Shown here one piece after another: positions 19,771 to 32,719 of a DNA stretch of 64,000 nucleotides. The stretch's first letter is position 1, and every line of letters begins with the position of its first letter. The stretch is from the NCBI GenBank assembly GCA_003118195.1, contig BEXV01001041.1, forward strand, positions 22,802 through 86,801. Direction: 5' to 3'. The position numbers were made by a program, and so were the translations under genes. The notes under the pieces are model-generated. The model was not told the origin of the DNA. It ran no database searches and worked only from the letters and a program-made list of their open reading frames with translations. The DNA comes from Hemicentrotus pulcherrimus (taxonomy: Eukaryota > Echinodermata > Echinoidea > Camarodonta > Strongylocentrotidae).

Positions 19771-20700
19771 CCTCTCCTGCTGGTACAAACTGGTATATTA
19801 ATTCCCTCCCACTCTCTGCAAAATGTAAAAATGTATGTATGGGTGTGTTTATCATTGAAAATACTCATTGGCATGAAAGACATTATAGTTTGTGTAAACA
19901 TAGTATTTGTAAAATTGAGTTATACAGCAGGGTTTCATGTGAGCTACCTCTTCACAATTCTTGGAAAATGTTTTTGTAGTCATTTTATTTGTTACAACAA
20001 ATGAAACAGATGTCTCAGTCTTTAAGATATCAAAGTGACATGGTTGGTTTATAGTGATTTGCCAATTTAACTGAATTACTGTTAAAGTAGGCATGTATTG
20101 ATTATGACTTTCAGAAATTGATAACTTGATCACCTGTGTTAGGTCATTAAAGGCTTTAACTAGGAAGGCACTTGTAATCTTCCTACCATATAGCAATCTG
20201 CTTCTCTTTATTTTGTCTACTTTCCTTCAAGTCAACTTGCTATAAGAGTGGATTTCCCTTTAATATGTGTTTCTTTTTTTGTGTCATCATACTGTAAACA
20301 AATAAAAGCTTGCTGAAGATCACTTACATACAATACTGATACATTACTGAGATGCACAATATATGCACATGGGATTGTAAGTTCTATTTCTGTAGGGGCT
20401 ATCAGCCTAATTTCCACATCTTCCTTTGTGATTTACTCAGTTATCTCCATTTTCAGTTGAAACCATATGGCTGAAATCATTTACACTGTACACTTAAATA
20501 AGTCTAAACTTGAATGTTATATTAAATATTCTTACATTTTGTAAGAGTTTTTCTTTTCTGTTATTACGAGACGTTGATACTACCTTTAAGAAGCTCAAGA
20601 GAAAGATTTGACCTGAAGCCAGCCAGACCAAGTTTCCCAGTAAGACCTCTTCAGATTGTACCAGCTGATTGACAGTGTCATAATGGAATGCATGGAGAAG
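19771..20700. other. AT-rich stretch, nothing recognised
   Basis: Overlapping short frames on both strands show no conserved family features, and I see no element ends. Confidence 0.4.
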
Positions 20701-20727
20701 GAGGGGGGGGGGGGGGGGGGNGGGGGA
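20701..20727. repeat. Poly-G run containing one N
   Basis: About 24 G with an ambiguous base at 20721, so its length in the assembly is unreliable. Confidence 0.9.
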
Positions 20728-21104
20728 GTGGTAAAAGGCTAATGTCTAATCCTCATCAAATTTGGAAGCCTTCATGTATAGAACATATTGACTTAAATTG
20801 ATAACATGTATCTATACTAGACCTAGTACAATTTTAATGACCCTTGATTTATGAGAACATTTCCTATGCTAGCTTGTACTTTGAATCTATTCCCTTTTTT
20901 TTCTCCATTCAAATTGCTTTTTGATGAACTAAGCAATTTCATTGACAAAATCCAAGGAAAAACCTGTATTATAAGAATCTTCACCAATTCCAGAGATGAG
21001 CTCAAGCCGAATGTCCATAAGTAGTTGCTAATGCTTTAAATTAAAGTGTGTTGGTTATAGTAGAAAGCATCCAAGGTGATTTTCTATTCTGTTCTAATCA
21101 GTCC

Positions 21105-21560
21105 AGAGGCCAGACTAAGGGAGAGTAGAGCGAAGGGCACACGCCACTACACTCAACGCCCTTTGCGTGCCTGCCGTTGCCTCAGAGAGGGAAGGACAGG
21201 CAGAGAGACAGAGTGAGAGGGAGGTATGACGCAAGCTTTCTATTTTTGATCGTGAGCGCTAGCTAGCTAGCCTCCACGGCTGCTACTACTAAATCTCCCT
21301 CTCTTCTGATGACATCACAAGGTTCCATGCGAGCACATGACTAGGCGGTTTTCAGTCAGCAGTGCTAGCTAGCTAGCTATGGGGTTTAGGTGTGGACTAC
21401 GGTCATGCCGGGTCGCCTAGCTAGCTGGCTACTCTGTGGACCACCGCCTTTCTGCAAACAGACTCTTACAATCATTGTCAATCTTAGCTCTGTACCAAGA
21501 GGATCTCCACACCAAAGGGCTCTCCAAAAATGGTCTGTAGGTCAAGGAGCTAGAGGATAC
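21105..21560. promoter_or_regulatory. GC-richer island with clustered CTAGCTAGC words
   Basis: Three clusters of overlapping TAGC tetranucleotides lie at ~21258-21271, ~21364-21378 and ~21417-21427. The island also holds TGATGACATCAC (a CRE-like variant, ~21308) and GAGCACATGAC. No supported reading frame. Could be regulatory DNA or an unrecognised exon. Confidence 0.25.
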
Positions 21561-24500
21561 TGGCTCAGGAACAGTTAGTTTACATTATCTTTTCAAATAG
21601 AATCCATCTTGTACCAGTGTTGCCCTGAGTATCTCATCATGGCCGAGTGTTTCAAGAACAGGATCCCTCTTGCTGGATCTCTTTCTTTCTCTTTCTCTCT
21701 TTATGTCATGATCTCACATTCCAGGATTTCTTGTGCATTTTTCTGTGAAATGGACACTTGACATTTGACACTGTGACACTTGACACAGCAGATGACATCG
21801 AAGGCCTCAAAGACATTGGAAGGACTTTGGAGACAAAGAAAACTGGTACCAGTTTGTATATTAAGAAGCACATGTGCATCAAAAGACTTCAGATTTGTGA
21901 CATTAATGCCGTTTTGTTTCACACATTTCCAATATCTGAAGCATTTTATGAAAGCCAGCTGTCAGCATTCACACATTTTCATTTGTCTTTTATTTGCAGC
22001 ACTTGTCAAAGGTTTGTAAAGCTGTTTGAAAATGTATATTACATTGTTTGATAATCTTTGAAATCAAACATATGTTACAATAGATTCTATAGGAGGAAAT
22101 GTGAACATATTTGTTTACTAAATTGACTTCTTTTCAGTCTTCAAATATCTGTGAAATGGATAGAATATGATGAAGACTTTGAGAATGTTTTCATACATTA
22201 ATTCAAAATAGAATGTCAATGTCATATGCATTTTCAAACCCTCATTTAAAAAAAATAGATTTAACATAGATTTGTGGGAAAAATTACAGTAATTCTATGA
22301 TTTTTTTAAGCGATTGATCAGAAATCTTACCTCTGAAAGGAGTCAGTTCATAGAGTAAGCAAGATAGGTTCAATCTTCTGACCATATTGTGTAGTATTAT
22401 TACAGTACTTTTGAAATGTTTGATTGTGGATCTACATGTATGGAGAGCCTGTAGTTATGATAGAAAACATTTTAAATAAATGTACTTTTAAGTGGGCAAG
22501 AAAAAAAAAGAAGAAAAATAACAAATAATCGTTTGTATTGTTATCAATGAAATGAATGCTCACATCTGCATCCATTATTCGTTTTATTACAATCAGGGTA
22601 TCCAATAGTCTTAAAAAGCACAAGGCAGTTGTTATTCAAGTTGTACTTTTCTGGCTTGTATGCTCCATTGAAGCTGTTAATGAGAATAGCTATCGAGTGA
22701 CATTTTTCTGTTGTGGGAGACACAGAAAGACTGGTACAGAATCATGTTCAATGTATGATGTGAGTGTAAATTATTCAGTCTAGTAACAAGCACCAAGTTT
22801 GACATTTTCCTTTGAAGGATGTAATTTACATTATATATACTACACTGGTTTTCAAAAAGGAATTTAAAGTGTTTTCCATTATAGGAAATTTGCTTTCCAA
22901 CATATGTTCACAACAGTAGTGAATAAATACACTAATTGATGGGCACTCTATAGCTTCATCCTATTATTGAGCTGTCTTTTAGTGAATTAATAAGTTTTTT
23001 TTTTTAAAGCTAAATATCTGAATTCAATAACCAGTTTCTCTATTGAAATTTGTCTGCATTTCCATCTACATGTATTTGCAAAAACACTTTGTGCGTTTTC
23101 TCCCTATCACACTCCTTATTACAATTCATATTGATAAATATTTGCCTTATTCAATATGTCCTTTGATTTGCGTTTTTTCTCCAGGCTGACTTTTTTTTAA
23201 TTGAAGCGTTTAATTTCCAAATTATTCAGTTCGTTGTGAAAAAAAATACAAATTTATGTCTAATAGGCTTTTTTCATTGAGAAGGTAATTTATTCCATAC
23301 CCTCCTTATTTACTGCCTAAAATAAAATTAAAAGAATGAAGCCAATAAATTCAAAGCCATTCATTTCCAAAATTTGATATTAAATAATGCTAACTCATTC
23401 CAAAGCTTATTGGCATGCAGGCACATAAACAAAGAAAACACTGAATTATAAACAGCCTTTGATGTGCATGCTTTGCCAAAATTTGTGTCTGAATCAGGTT
23501 TCCTTATTCTAAGAGAATCCATAAAAAGGATTTCAGATATCTCTTTTAATGCCATAGAATAGTATGTGTAAGACTGCAATATGTTCTTTCAAATATTTTA
23601 AGATTGATTATATTAACTTTGTACTAGAGATTTAGGGTATTTTTATTAACTTATTTTATATTGAGATGTAGAAAAATGTTTTATTTTTATCCTTTATATC
23701 AAATATTGTCAACTAGGAAATAGATAATTTTGATGGTTCAGGCTTTAATCAAAAGTTTATGTCTGCTTTTTAAATATAAGGAAGCTGGTATTATTGAACA
23801 GCACATTTCTACAATCCACTTTTATACAGACTTGCTGATTTTAAAGTCTTTTTCTCTTCTAATCTATATCTATAGACAATTTTGATTTTGTCCACTTTTA
23901 TACCCTTTTATACCCTTCCAACAAAATGACACTATGAAGAAATTTACAAATGGTCAGTTTAGGAGTGTGTGATGTTTAGCCATTCTTAGTAGGTCTATGG
24001 TTTAGCCATCAGCATTTCCTCCAGCAAAGTAGACAGATTTTGTCACCATTCTTAAACTCTGTCTGACACTTCTTTTGTTTGGCAGTTTTGTTTGATTCTC
24101 CTCTATTCTTGTGTCTTTAGAAGTGCTGTCCCTTGAATAAGGTTTGAAGTAATGTTTGTAGATGATGTAATTGTTTGTCTGGAGTTAGGTTTGTTGCAGG
24201 TGACTCATGTGATAGACATGTTGACTAGTTCCATCAAACATCAAAGGGGATGTATTCATTCTGTAGGAGGCAGGTATCAGTTTTCATGATAACGCCCAGT
24301 AATTTGGGGCTCTTATCCAATTCCCTGTTTCTTGACAACATATGATGAGTCTTTAGAGTCTTTAGATTTTTTTTTTTTTGAGTGGGATGCCCTCATATTT
24401 CATGCTGTTTATCTTGAAATCTTGTACCCCATGTTCCCTTTTATTGTTAGTGTTATGTTGCCATGGAAAAGGAAAAGTATTTTAACTTTAATCAATGTTT

Positions 24501-25375
24501 TTCACTGAAACTGCTTTTTCAAAGGTAAATGTTGGTGCTGTTTATGAAAACCATGATACATCTAGGATTTCTTCTCTTCTCTTTCTCTTCAAAAACAGGG
24601 AAACCTGTTCTTTATGATTCATTTGAATAGTTCAGTCAAGAGATTGTGAATAGTGCATCCATGTTTGTTCAAATTCATGTGTGTATCGATCAAGGTCATT
24701 AGTGACGTAAGCCATCTTTTGTTGCGTGTTTTTCAGCTATTATTATTCATCATTGTGTAAACTGTAATAATGTTTGTCACTCTATTTGAATTCAGAAACT
24801 GTCTGTTAAGGTCTCACTTTACCGCATCCCACAATCCTGTTATACAGACCTTGTGCTGTACCACTAATATACAAAAGAATTGAAGGTAGTCGTCTGTTTT
24901 TCTGTGACATGCTCTGTGAGTTTGGTTTCAGAATGTGGCTTTTTTGTGTTTAGTTTTTGACTTTTTTCATCTCTCTTGTGTCTATTCTACTTTCAAGAAT
25001 AATTGAGAAATCTGTTGTTTTTCTGCTCTGTGTTGATCCAGATAATATGTAGTCATAATCACTGGACTGATCTCTTTCAAGGAATTGGGTTGAAACAACA
25101 GCTTTTCCTGTTCAAATTGGCAATGCAGATTATAATTTCCTCTTACATCATTGCATTCTTCTGGCAGTGCGGTCATGTGCCTAAACGAAACTTATCTTTT
25201 CAAAATTTTGCCAAACTGAGATTTTTGTTAGTTGTTGGTTAATCTTTTTCACCTTTTGGTGAGTTATTGTTTTCGTGAATTAGGAAGCAATTATCAATTG
25301 TTAGCTCTTTCCCCTAGAATATTCTTTCATGTTTGATCAATACCCCTCCCCATTACAATATCAGAGATGGCATTT
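21561..25375. other. Long AT-rich single-copy-looking stretch
   Basis: I find no element termini, tandem arrays or splice-framed exons. The longest frames (for example 21758-22051 and 25003-25242, plus) show no recognisable domain. It resembles a large intron or intergenic DNA. Confidence 0.4.
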
Positions 25376-25490
25376 CAAGTGTCTCACTCTGTCTCACTCT
25401 GTCTCCCCTGTCTCCCTCTCACTCCCTTCTCTCTCTCTCTCTCCCTCTCTCTCTCCCTCCCTCTCTCTCTCTCCTCTCAAACTCTCTCCG
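25376..25490. repeat. Polypyrimidine CT-rich tract
   Basis: Starts as GTCTCACTCT repeats and becomes nearly pure (CT)n/(CCCT)n. The Ser/Leu/Pro-rich frames across it are low-complexity artefacts. Confidence 0.9.
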
Positions 25491-26117
25491 TCATCTTCCG
25501 AAGAAGATTGTCCAGAATGCTGAAACATGAAAAGAAATGTTGCATCAACTCTAGACATACCTTGAACTTCTTATCCAGCTTAAGCGCATGGCATGTCATT
25601 GCTAACTCGTTTACAGAGCTTGTGTGGGCGGTGAATCGGGCCGCACCTCTGTTTGTCCTAGCCTCGTGTTTCTTGCTAGGCATGTGGATGATGTGTGCAT
25701 TCGTGCTCTGGTTTTTCTCTTTATTTTTCGCGTTTAGTCAGATATTGGGGTCGGAATTGCTGAACCGCATATAGATTTGTGAAATTCTACTTAAATACAG
25801 TCATGATTGCAATAGGTAGATCTGAACGAATGGATTTGGAGGGCAGGTTTTATCTATCCATCATTGGTTTGTATTGATATAATGTGCAAGAGTCCTAGTC
25901 AGCTCAGCAAAGGAAGTAGGGCGACCAGAAAAAGAAGATACTTCAATTGTAATGTTTGTCCCTCTCTCTCTCTCCTTTTTTTTTGGGGGGGGGGTAGTTT
26001 TAGGCTTGGAAATACAAATGTATAGATGTAACAGTAATTTGAATGTTTGGCATTAGAGAACATTTGCTAACTAACTGGAAACCTTTCATTTTTGTCCCCA
26101 GAAAAAAAGGAACAAAA
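25491..26117. other. Mixed stretch, nothing recognised
   Basis: 25500-25770 is GC-richer and carries an open plus frame with a hydrophobic C-terminal part, but nothing that identifies a family. A T/G homopolymer junction lies at ~25975-25995. Confidence 0.35.
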
Positions 26118-26734
26118 CGTCGGCCTTATGCCAAAAGGGCCTTAACCCGATTTTTGGGGTTATTGAGTTATTAACATCACCTTGTAGATTTCATCATTCT
26201 CTTTAAAATGATGTGCTTCACTTGTTGAAATTCGATTTATTTATGAAGATAATTATGAATTTCAAAAGGGCCTTAACGCGTATCTCATCGTTTTCCTTAC
26301 GCCAAAAGGGCCTTAACCTACACGTATGATCTATTTGCGTTAGGAGGGCCTTTCTGGCAAACCAAAGGTGTAGCGAAACAAGAAAATTTCCTTATGCCAG
26401 AAGGGCGCTAACTATGCGTGCGTACTATGCGCGCCCTTTTGGCATAGCGACGCGTAGGTTACGCCCCTTTTTGGCATAAATACGCTGCATTCAAGCCTTA
26501 TGCCAAAAGGGCCCTAACATGTTTTTTGGACATAGCATGTACAATTCTGAATATTTTATAACACGTTTAACATATTTCATGTAAAACTTAATAACTTAAC
26601 ATATTTATCGAAATTGGCTTCAAAAACAAAAAAACAACCACAAACTTTTGATTATTAGAGAGGCCAAAACCTTAAAACGCGATTATCTCGGAATGGCCAA
26701 AAGCAGTTAAGGCCCTTTTGGCATAAGGCCGACG
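26118..26734. mobile_element. 617-bp inverted-repeat element with nine copies of a 23-bp motif
   Basis: Bases 26118-26146 are the exact reverse complement of 26706-26734 (29 bp), beginning CGTCGGCCTTATGCC. Most of each terminus is one copy of a 23-bp motif (CCTTATGCC-AAAAGGG-CCTTAAC). Full or partial plus-strand copies start at 26124, 26263, 26295, 26390 and 26496; minus-strand copies lie at 26339-26360, 26431-26447, 26458-26479 and 26706-26728. Arrays of short terminal or subterminal motifs in both orientations are typical of transposase-binding sites. Flanks share only AAA-like bases, so the target-site duplication and hence the superfamily are undetermined. No transposase frame. Confidence 0.8.
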
Positions 26735-27796
26735 AAATTAGGTGTGCCAAATCATATCTACCGGTACTTATTCCACAAGATATTTATTACCACCTTCCTA
26801 GTTGCCTAAATAGTAGACATGACTGTCTTACATTTGCCCTTCATATAATGTGACAAGAAGGAAAAAAAAAACAACCTCCAACCACTGATTACAGTTTGGA
26901 TGCCAGAAATCACTTTGACATTTTAGTAGAAATGAGTAGGAGTTACAGGGCCAGAATTTCTAGATGAAATAGAAACTGTGGGTGAGATCTCTCCCATGCG
27001 ACATCTTGATCTATCATCTATCTTTAATAGTGCTGAATTCAAGAAATTCTTTTGAAAGAATTGTTGGCTTTAGTAAAAGACTGAGAGGTATATGTTTTTG
27101 ATTGTAATTCTTTTCAATGTACCCATTTTCTGAACTAACCATTATGTTATTGTTGAGATAAAATACCAGTATGTCTGCTTTAATTTGTAAAGCCTTCTTT
27201 TCTCAACAGTTTGAACATAAAGCAACAATTAGAATTGTGTGATACTGAGAACCCTTGCCAAAGAGAACTTGGGAAAAGAAATGTATTCATGGCCAATGGG
27301 TTAAATCATAGGAAAACTGGTACTATGAAATAACATACATATTTACAAACGCAGTCATAGTAGCACAGCAAACAGGCAATTTGTCATTGAAACTTGGTGT
27401 AAAAATTGAGCAAATTTGGCTATATCAAGGTTACCAAACACTTTTGAGTCAATTTGCTCATTTTAGAAAAGTTCTACTCTGTCATAAAGTGGTTGCTTAT
27501 TCAAAGAGGTGGTTAGAACTGAAGGCTTTTTGGTTTGTCTATTTGTGAACTATAAGTCAACTCTTAGAGTACAAAAAGTACATTGACACTGATGGTGTTG
27601 CTGAATAAAAGGTCTAACCTTCAATTTTGTTTCATTCAAATTGATCATGTGACCATAATCATATATATTTTTGTTAATGAGTACGTTATGCCCGACATTG
27701 AGGGAGTTAGACAATGCCATTTTCATTAGCAGGGGAGTTGAAGTGAAATGAAGCGTGCACCTAATTTGTTAGCACTTATTGTTTTATTGCAAAAGG

Positions 27797-27827
27797 CAAG
27801 GACACGGTTTAAAGGGTATGGGACTGG
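27797..27827 (+). repeat. 31-bp motif, copy 1 (TTTAAAGGG...GGGACTGG)
   Basis: Matches 28419-28449 at 27 of 31 positions; shared blocks are CAAGGACA, TTAAAGGG and ATGGGACTGG. It may be a solo end of a TTAAAGG-type MITE or a conserved site. Confidence 0.6.
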
Positions 27828-28418
27828 TGGCTAAATACAGGCCCTTATTCCATGTGTTTGTTTCACAGAGACTTGTTAAAATTGCTACACTGTATAATTT
27901 TGTGATTGGCATGTTCAGAGCTTGATTCCTGTGTGATTACTGATGCACGTCTCTGTTTGGTGGGTATCCAATTCATGAATGTATTATATGTAAGGTAAAG
28001 GTTTCAAAGAAAATATAATAGTTCAAACTTGGATTTTCATTTGTTATCGTTTTATGAACTGAAATGATCTTTTAGAAAATAAGTTATGGAGGTATTCATG
28101 TAAAAATTGCTGTGAAAAAAAACGTATTCTAGTATCCTATATATCGCACTTTAAAGTTTCTTCTTGAACTCTTCTGTCTTCCATTTCCTTCCAAATGGCT
28201 GTTGAGACTCAAACTACATTTTTTGCATCAGACAAGAGCTGATAGTTGTCATTATTTTCAATAACTTTGGTGAACCGTAATTATGTTTCATAAGTATTCA
28301 TATTTATACAAGGACATCATCCATGATGTTTGATATATTCCATTACTGGGCAATCATTGGCACTTAATAGGGAAAGAGAGAGTAGAATCGGTTGACCTTT
28401 ACTCTTAATTTGGAAAGA

Positions 28419-28449
28419 CAAGGACATAGATTAAAGGGCATGGGACTGG
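28419..28449 (+). repeat. 31-bp motif, copy 2
   Basis: Same orientation as copy 1, 622 bp downstream. Sequence beyond the motif does not obviously align. Confidence 0.6.
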
Positions 28450-29659
28450 GAGGGGGTGTTTACCCAATGGCTGTATAGACAGTCTTCTATCTGTGAATTT
28501 CCATCATACTGTATGATATATTGCAATTTTGTCAATTCATTTTCACTTCTGGAATGAGATTCCAGACCCTTTCACCTTGACTCCTTGTTTTGTTTTCCCT
28601 TGCTCTGTACTACTTCAAATTAGACGGAAATTACAAGTCCCAGATGATGAATTAGCGATATATGTTGCCTGGTAGCTTTTAAATATTATAATTACTTGTT
28701 CAGGGAGAGTGCTGATGCAGGTTTTAAGTGAAATCGAAGGCCTTTGGGTCATATTTAGCAAGCGTCAGTGTTTAATTATTCATGCCCTTCTCTTCATTAG
28801 CGCAGTGGTTGGTTTACACCAGCATGATCCAATTAATGGAAGTGAGGATGGGTTTTGATGAGCAAACGTTGTACGATGTTAATTGATATCGTTGGCTAGT
28901 AAGTGCAGTGACAAGTGATATACTGCAAACTTTTGGGGTCATGGATATATTTCTATCAGTTAGGGACATGGATTACAGGCCAACGGGGCACAACAAGAAA
29001 GAAAAAAATGGCTTAATATAAAGGTGGGGCTGAGAGTGATCGTCCCCTGAAGCTCTAAATCAATCTAGTGAATCTACCATGAATAAATGAAAGAAGCACC
29101 GTTTAAAATAGGTTGTCAATAGCCTATCATTTCACTCTGGGGGTGCTTGTGTTCTTTTCTCTTTCCATTAATGTCTTCTTGAGAAATGAATTTGATGGGC
29201 TTCCTTGGAATCAGAGCTTAAAAAGTGGTAACCGAGTTTGATGTGTAGAGATGGGCTCCCATACAGGAAGAGTTGGCTTGTTAATGTATATTGATTGATT
29301 GGATAATAGATATCAAGTTATATGGAGGTTTACGTTTTTCTGCCTAGTATCCAAGGCAACAGAAATTATCCATAAATAACGAGAGTTTTTTCAATTATTT
29401 GATATCATTTTTTATCTATATAGATAACATGCAATGCAAATATCATTGATAATAATCATTGCAACGAATGTCAGAAAAGCTTTACCTAAATCCCTACATG
29501 TATTTGTGTTTTTCTACACTGCATGTCAACTCTAGTGATTATGAAATCCCTCATATTTTTTATGCCAACGGAAGCTATTTATCATTCAGCTTTGTCCCCT
29601 GACAAGCTTTTGATATACCGAAAACCCAAACGATACATATCAAGTCTCCCTCACGACTT

Positions 29660-29880
29660 TCATATGTCTAATCATCGGGATCAGTCAAGGCATAACTCTC
29701 CTATTATTCCTGGCCGGCGTCTTGCACGTGCACACGCCCCATTCATGCTGTTACGCTGGGCTTCGTGCCAGCCAGGCTTTCTCCCTCCGCTTGATTTCAT
29801 CACTGTTGCCATAGCAACAGCTGCATCATCATGGTCGTGTGGCACCTGACTACGCCGGTATCTCGCCTCCTCTAATATGA
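29660..29880. promoter_or_regulatory. GC-rich island with RFX X-box
   Basis: GC-rich against its AT-rich surroundings. It contains the near-perfect palindrome GTTGCCATAGCAAC (29805-29818), a textbook RFX-family X-box, and GCACGTGCAC (E-box, ~29724). Frames are open on both strands but give no known protein. A ciliary-gene promoter or an enhancer would fit; no adjacent coding exon was identified. Confidence 0.35.
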
Positions 29881-32030
29881 GCATGGCTGTGAGATCATAT
29901 CTCCATATAGCTAGTATCATCACTCCTCAATCTCTTTCTTGTTTTATTTACCTCATTTTCTGATATCATGATGCAATCTTTCTTTCCATTGTTTTGTCTT
30001 TGCATAATGACCACTTTTCAATTCACTTTCTCACTAGATGTACATGTACACCCTATGCCACTGGTCGGTATCTCTTTGCGTACTGGTATCCAGTTGAGAT
30101 AATTCCATTAATATAATTTAAAGTAGACCAATCACCCAGATACATAAGCTGTGTACAGCTAGAATGAATAAAACTAACCCCAAAATACTTTACCTGGCTT
30201 TCTATGGGCTAACAGATAATCATTCACCCTCCAATCTCTTTGTTTGTTTGGCTACCCCAGATTTGTTCCCTCTTCAACACTGTAGTGTTTACACCACACT
30301 ACACCCAATCATTTCCAATGACCCTTACAAGCCCAAACCCTGCTCAGTTACATTGTATATATGTGTTTCTGCCAGTATAAGCATACATCAAAAGAAAGTA
30401 GAGCACTTGTGATACAATTCAACACCATAAAATCCTCTGTCTCTCTCTCACCAGGCGTAGACCTCCTATAATCTGGGCCATATCATTATATTCAGCTTAG
30501 CCTAAAGGCTATAATTACAGTCCACTGCTGCCCACACTTCCTCAGTTGTTTGTTTTGAAATTTGACCCATCTCCTTTGACCAGGCACTGCCCATTCCTCT
30601 GGTCAGTGGTCAAAGATAAATGCCCAAGGGCAAATGTCCAGACTGGGGAAGGTCGTGTATAGTTTAGCTGAGGACATGGTATGTCTGGCTCATTTGAACT
30701 GTTACATGGGAGCCAAGCTGTGTTTTGCTCATAGTCTCTACTCTCAGACCAGTTGATACTTTTAATTGAAATTGTTGTCGAAAATCATCCCTGATGACTA
30801 CAAATAAATTTAATGATTTGACTTCATGTGTTACATGAATTCTTAGAAATCAGGTATATTTATGATCGCATGATCTTGTTGGGATCTACAAATTTAGGTC
30901 CTAAGGGACCAATGTAATTTGTGATGACATATACTTGGTTTTCTTTTTGTTCATATTGCTGTCCATAACCCAACATATTACAAGAACTTTTCAAAAAGAC
31001 TTTTAACCCTGTCAATTCACAATCACCTTCAATAAATGCTAATGAGAATAAAATGCAATTCCTGTTAATATTCAACAAGCATACACTGTTTGTACAAGGC
31101 AGGGACTTGAATGAATTTGCAGAAGATCGTAAGAACGAAAACGAAAGCCGTGTCTGGTAAAGTGCCATAGTCATACGTTGGAGGGAAGCACTTTAAGAAA
31201 CAGGTGTGGCACAAAGTTAGCTTAACAGATGGCTCCATTTTGTGCACGTTCTTGCTCTACTTCGTGGAGCTAATGAGTAATTAAGAATGGGCTTTCTCCC
31301 GCCTACACCCTATGTATGTTTTTAAAATAAATATATATATAAATGATGTTACTCCCACTCACCCGTGGTCGGTGGTCAATAGACTTGGATTAGCATTGTA
31401 GTATGAATAGGTCGCTCTGGGTTCATCCTGTCAGTACAAACATTTCATTGTGAATGAGGCATATCTCTCATTTTACAGTATAACTAGCTTGGCAGCACTA
31501 TTTCACACCACATATTTTTTATTTATGCCTAAAAAGAAGTCATCATGCAATGTGAATTAGTCTTTCTCGTATTGTACAGCAATTTTCTGAACTTGAATGT
31601 TGGTATGAGTGGGAAATTTCATCTGGGCTATCAAGGCGATAAGCCCTCCCTTTTTTCATTCTCTTTACTGAATGATGAAAACTGGCTCTCTCACTTTCCT
31701 CTTTAATATCTGTATCACTTTTATTTTCATTCCCTTTTTTCCTTTTCACCCCTACCCTTCATAAATGCATTTCCTTCTCTCTTTCACTTTCTGTTAGCTT
31801 CTTCTCTACCCTCTCCCTAAATCCCTTCTACTTTCTATTTCTTGTTAACCAGTATAGCATTACAAATATGGAATCCTCCCCCTCTCCCCTCACTCCTCAC
31901 TACCACCTTTTTATTTATCTTTCTTTCCTGGCTACTGCAGCTGCCATCAACTTTTCCTGAAATCGAAAGTAGACCAGCTTTAAAGTATATTAGGCCATTG
32001 CATGATGTGTATCACAGTCATTGTTGTGGC
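29881..32030. other. AT-rich stretch; one dispersed 64-bp repeat
   Basis: Bases 30151-30214 belong to a short dispersed family also at 41407-41470 and 62463-62520. Otherwise nothing recognised. Confidence 0.4.
30151..30214 (+). repeat. Dispersed repeat F, copy 1
   Basis: Shares GTGTACA(G/A)CTAGAATG, ATAAAAC-like, TTACCTGGC and TATGGG(C/T)TAACAG blocks with the copies at 41407 and 62463. Probably a fragment of an old element. Confidence 0.45.
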
Positions 32031-32310
32031 TCCACCACTCCTTCTCTCTCTCTCTCTCTCTCTTCCTCTCTCTTCCTCTCTCTTCCTCTTCCTCTCTCTC
32101 TCTCTCTTTCCTTCCCTCTCTCTTTCTCTCCCCCTCTATTCCGCTCTTTTTATCTTCTCTATTCCTCTCTCTTTCCCCCCTCTATTCCTCTCCTCTATCT
32201 TTCTCTCCCCCTCTATTCCTCTATCTCTCTCTCCCGTCTATTACTCTCTCCCTCTCACCCCTCTCTACTCCCCGCTTGCTTACCCCCTCTCTCTCTTTCA
32301 AATCTTTCAA
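32031..32310. repeat. Polypyrimidine CT-rich tract, ~280 bp
   Basis: (CT)n, (CCCTCT)n and CTTTCT runs with sparse A/G. Three Ser/Leu/Pro-rich frames here are artefacts of the repeat. Confidence 0.9.
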
Positions 32311-32719
32311 TCCCCAGCCAAACAGTCAGATTCCAAGCAATCCTATCAATTAATTACAAAGAAGATTATAGATATTGACTAAGTGGAAGGAAATTAAAAC
32401 TGTTCACATCCGGTGGAGTAGCGTTCTGAAAATGATAATCAAACAACATGAAACTAAGATAATAGATATTATGTGCTTTTTCCATTCATAGAACTGAACA
32501 CGGAACTCTGATCACTATATGTTTACTCAGGAAGTATTTCAATGCCACCCAGAACGTGACTCTATAGTATAAAAGGCGGTAACTCCACGTCACGCCATGT
32601 GCTATTAACTTTGAAAAATTCTTTACAAAACTGCCTTTTTCTTCTTTCTAGATAAAGTTTATGGGTAGGAATTTGTTTTGTGATATTGTGTAAGCCAATA
32701 ATTACATATTTTCTGTGAC
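32311..32719. other. Nothing recognised
   Basis: AT-rich, without exon or repeat signals. Confidence 0.45.

Larger units (their letters stand above)
26735..29655. other. Long AT-rich stretch with one duplicated short motif
   Basis: Apart from the two 31-bp copies at 27797 and 28419, no element ends, tandem repeats or supported exons were seen. Confidence 0.4.

Noticed and set aside
23361..23579. Minus-strand frame with a Leu-Trp-Asn-Glu-Leu stretch resembling a LINE C-terminus
   Set aside because: Only a few residues agree with the L2/CR1 signature, and no 3' UTR or tail accompanies it.
25491..25774. Plus-strand frame with a hydrophobic C-terminal part
   Set aside because: Its start lies in the CT tract and nothing identifies a family; there is no clear splice acceptor to define an exon.
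31842..32382. Three long plus-strand frames rich in Ser, Leu and Pro
   Set aside because: They are translations of a polypyrimidine tract; all three frames are open for the same reason.
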